Shown here piece by piece: positions 48,171 through 49,630 of a stretch of DNA of 49,630 nt (within the stretch, counting starts at the first letter, position 1; every line of letters begins with the position of its first letter). The notes under the pieces were generated by a model. It made no database searches. It saw only the letters and a list, made by a program, of their open reading frames with translations, and was not told the origin of the DNA. The DNA comes from Melioribacter roseus P3M-2 (GTDB taxonomy: Bacteria > Bacteroidota > Ignavibacteria > Kapaibacteriales > Kapaibacteriaceae). Both the position numbers and the translations under genes were made by a program. The stretch lies in assembly GCA_945883395.1 (NCBI GenBank), contig CAMCXP010000003.1, positions 1-49,630 on the forward strand, given 5' to 3'.

Positions 48171-49520
48171 ATGACTGCTATCCTACGTTCAGTTCTTATT
48201 GCCTTGCTGCTCTGTGCTGCATCGTATGGTGCATATGCGCAGATAGAACGTCAGATCAGCTTCGACGAAGCGGGCAAGATCTTCGTCGTGTCCAAGTCGA
48301 TGAACGACGAGTACCAATGGTTTGAGCCAGTCGAGACCTTCCTCGAGGCACGTCTGTTCAAGATGAGCGACTCGGCGTTTGTGCTCGAGATCCTGCGTCG
48401 TGCCGATCAAGGCAACGAGCGTGAGCGACGCCAACTCTCGATGGTGGAGATGGCAGCATTGCGTTCACGCATTCAAACAGCGGCATCACCTTCGGTCGAT
48501 ATCGGTGGTTTGGATCAGAGCGGACGCAGCACGTTGTTGTGGGGCAGCACACTGTGGTCGCTCTTCTACTACGGAACAGCAGTTTCAATTGTCTTTAGTT
48601 CTGACGGTAGCGTCAGTTCCGCACCAACCTATTTAATCGCGGGCGGACTTGGCTACTTCGTGCCTGCGCTGTTAACGCAGAATGCCAACGTGACGGCCGG
48701 TGCGGCCTCGTTGGCTGTGGGTGGCATGTTTCAGGGGGCTTTGCATGGTTGGGCACTTGGCGGATTGATCTCTGGATCGAATCTCTCCTCACGTACGGGC
48801 TTCGCACTGTCGATCCTTGGTGGAGTGTCTGAAACCGTTGCAGGCTATGTGATCGGTTCGAATACAGGAATCTCGGAAGGTGCGGCTGGCGTGATCAACA
48901 CCACAGAGTTCTACGGAGCGGCGGGTGGCGCACTGGCAGCATTGACGATCATGGGTAACGTCACTGAAGGCGATGCAGGAATTCGCGTCCTATCAGGTCT
49001 TGGACTTGTTGGTGCCGCCGGTGGTATTCTTCTTGGCAATGAGATCATCAAGTCGCAACACATTACCAACTCGGATGCAACGGTCTATGCGCTGACGGGT
49101 GCGCTTGGTCTTGGCCTGCCCTATGCCGTTCTATCAGCCGTGAGCACAGACAACGTATCGACGAGAGTTATAACCGGGATTGGGCTCTTGGGAGCAGCAG
49201 GGGGCTTATACCTCGGTACAAGGCTTATTGACGGACTCGACTATCGTGAAGGCGACGGCTCCACGTTCCTTCTCAGTACACTCGCCGGAGGTGTTATCGG
49301 CGTTGGTATTGCACAGCTCGTGGATTCACCCCGGGCTATTGGGCCGCTCGTGTGGGCATCGGCAGCAGGTGGGTTCCTCATCGGTCGTGCCCTTGCACGT
49401 CCGGACGCAGAGGGTACGTCCATGGGCAAGCTCGACGTGAACTTCAATCCGCTCGGACTCGTCCTCGGCGCTCGTTCGAACGTTCCGATGCCAATCGGCT
49501 CGGTGACTTATCGCTTCTGA
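48171..49520 (+). CDS. Secreted/outer-envelope glycine-rich hydrophobic repeat protein, unknown function
   Basis: Signal peptide MTAILRSVLIALLLCAASYGAYAQ (alternative start 48159); repeated GLGLVGAAGGILLG / GIGLLGAAGGLYLG segments; C-terminus GSVTYRF. Confidence 0.72.
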   Translation: MTAILRSVLIALLLCAASYGAYAQIERQISFDEAGKIFVVSKSMNDEYQWFEPVETFLEARLFKMSDSAFVLEILRRADQGNERERRQLSMVEMAALRSRIQTAASPSVDIGGLDQSGRSTLLWGSTLWSLFYYGTAVSIVFSSDGSVSSAPTYLIAGGLGYFVPALLTQNANVTAGAASLAVGGMFQGALHGWALGGLISGSNLSSRTGFALSILGGVSETVAGYVIGSNTGISEGAAGVINTTEFYGAAGGALAALTIMGNVTEGDAGIRVLSGLGLVGAAGGILLGNEIIKSQHITNSDATVYALTGALGLGLPYAVLSAVSTDNVSTRVITGIGLLGAAGGLYLGTRLIDGLDYREGDGSTFLLSTLAGGVIGVGIAQLVDSPRAIGPLVWASAAGGFLIGRALARPDAEGTSMGKLDVNFNPLGLVLGARSNVPMPIGSVTYRF

Positions 49521-49630
49521 GCGAGCAACAGACCAGACGTTAGCACGACCGTTACTCCAGCAATGAGCACGTGCTCGAGGGTGAGTCCCAGCACGTACAG
49601 CGCACCGAGAAACTGCACCACGATAATGGT
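49508..49630 (-). CDS. C-terminus of a hydrophobic membrane protein (truncated by window edge)
   Basis: Reverse strand reads TIIVVQFLGALYVLGLTLEHVLIAGVTVVLTSGLLLAQKR* with stop at 49508..49510. Confidence 0.5.
   Translation of the reverse strand, partial: TIIVVQFLGALYVLGLTLEHVLIAGVTVVLTSGLLLAQKR

Overview
The window is a gene-dense chromosomal segment from a Bacteroidota/Kapabacteria/Ignavibacteria-like bacterium. The lineage is inferred from type IX secretion (T9SS) sorting domains, IgGFc-binding/PKD adhesins and TAnnTTTG promoters. I support about 35 CDSs (two truncated at the window edges), three tRNA genes (Lys-CTT, Val-GAC, Thr-TGT) and several intrinsic-terminator hairpins. At least eight proteins carry probable C-terminal T9SS sorting domains. 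These include two large PKD/Ig-repeat adhesins, an SGNH hydrolase, a beta-helix protein, an M23 peptidase, a BNR/Ig protein and an M1 aminopeptidase. Core and accessory genes include ACR3/ArsC, a TonB receptor, a membrane pyrophosphatase, a mitochondrial-type citrate synthase, a class II photolyase, GmhA, a DegT aminotransferase, alanine dehydrogenase, and an ECF sigma/anti-sigma/lipoprotein operon. I found no CRISPR array, prophage, IS element or rRNA. The points most worth a second look are: (1) a two-gene Rieske/cytochrome b unit whose cytochrome b appears to lack both heme bH ligands and the PEWY motif, paired with a Rieske protein predicted to be low-potential; (2) an ECF sigma factor followed by a protein with an anti-sigma-like N-terminus, one TM helix and a C-terminal beta-barrel-like domain; (3) TTG-N19-TAnnTTTG promoters on tRNA genes, with tRNA-Lys having only 3 nt between the -7 element and its mature 5' end, and similarly placed motifs suggesting near-leaderless mRNAs; (4) apparent over-representation of the heptamer AGGGGGC. 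All calls come from reading the sequence; no searches were run.
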